This document shows positions 5,393-5,577 of a stretch of 5,577 nucleotides of DNA, one piece after another. The stretch is taken from NCBI GenBank assembly GCA_937888665.1, contig CALBET010000539.1, positions 1 to 5,577 of the forward strand, read 5' to 3'. The notes under the pieces are model-generated. The model ran no database searches. It was given only the letters and a program-made list of their open reading frames with translations, and was not told the DNA's origin. The stretch's first letter is position 1. Every line of letters starts with the position of its first letter. This DNA is from an uncultured Acidobacteriota bacterium. Lineage in GTDB: Bacteria > Acidobacteriota > Vicinamibacteria > Vicinamibacterales > UBA8438. A program made the translations under genes and the position numbers.

Positions 5393-5577
5393 GTGACAAC
5401 GGACGGATTCGGCGCCTCCTTGGGGCGCGATGGCGTTCACAACGAGGATGCCTACCCTCGATCACGAATTGTCCTCGTCTCATGACATCGACGGGACGAG
5501 TCCGATCGGCGACTCGGCGATCGACACCTTCGCGGTCGACCTTCGGGCTCAGGACACGTTGCTGCTTTGCACGGACG
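5393..5577 (+). pseudogene. PP2C-type serine/threonine phosphatase remnant (cut by the window end)
   Basis: A GTG at 5393 with GGGAGG six bases upstream (5381-5386) starts MTTDGFGASLGRDGVHNEDAY, reading the first codon as Met. GRDGVHNEDAY is the N-terminal motif of bacterial PP2C phosphatases (PrpC/Stp type), where the conserved Glu-Asp helps bind Mn or Mg. That frame stops at TGA 5483-5485. From 5457 the sense continues in frame 3 as LDHEL, then after unrelated residues as IDTFAVDLRAQDTLLLCTDG, the C-terminal PP2C segment with the last metal-binding Asp. The middle, about 120 or more residues including the DGMGG motif, is absent. So there is both a frame change near 5456 and an internal deletion. 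PP2C enzymes reverse Ser/Thr kinase signalling in the cytosol. The 3' end lies beyond the window. Family call is good; function as encoded here is unlikely. Confidence 0.65.

Noticed and set aside
5076..5483. A 135-residue minus-strand frame over the region 3' of the transglutaminase
   Set aside because: It is Arg/Ser-rich without recognisable motifs and runs opposite the channel-like and PP2C-like sequences, which do show family motifs.

Overview
The window is GC-rich, has tightly packed genes, and carries protein families common in free-living soil or aquatic bacteria such as Acidobacteriota, Myxococcota, Gemmatimonadota and some Proteobacteria. The sequence alone does not settle the phylum. 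No rRNA, tRNA, CRISPR array, insertion sequence or integrase is visible.

The left part (1-3046, minus strand) is a compact three-gene operon read leftward. It encodes an N-formylglutamate amidohydrolase-like hydrolase (3046-2252), then after one base a DUF1704/QEGLA putative zinc metallopeptidase (2250-352), then after 11 bases a GshB/RimK-like ATP-grasp ligase whose C-terminal part lies beyond base 1. All three look intact where visible.

The central divergent region (about 3047-3386) has no convincing intact gene. It holds the strong ribosome binding site of the leftward operon, a small direct repeat and inverted repeat, and possibly a frame-shifted N-terminus of the rightward ATP-grasp gene.

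The right part (about 3387-5577, plus strand) should be the classical set of circularly permuted ATP-grasp protein, alpha-E protein and transglutaminase-like protease, followed by other genes. It is badly compressed. The ATP-grasp gene survives only as an N-terminal piece, joined in frame to the C-terminal half of the alpha-E gene, which then shifts frame. The transglutaminase gene (4159-5007) is intact and overlaps the alpha-E stop by ATGA. Beyond a 20-bp perfect palindrome are a remnant resembling an MscS-type channel and a PP2C-type phosphatase remnant, each with a missing middle and a frame change.

Together the two cassettes put two ATP-grasp amide ligases next to three putative amide or peptide hydrolases. 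That fits a system that adds and removes an amino acid or peptide on an unknown substrate. The main puzzle is why at least three genes on the right lack their middles while the transglutaminase is spared: real gene erosion, or assembly collapse.
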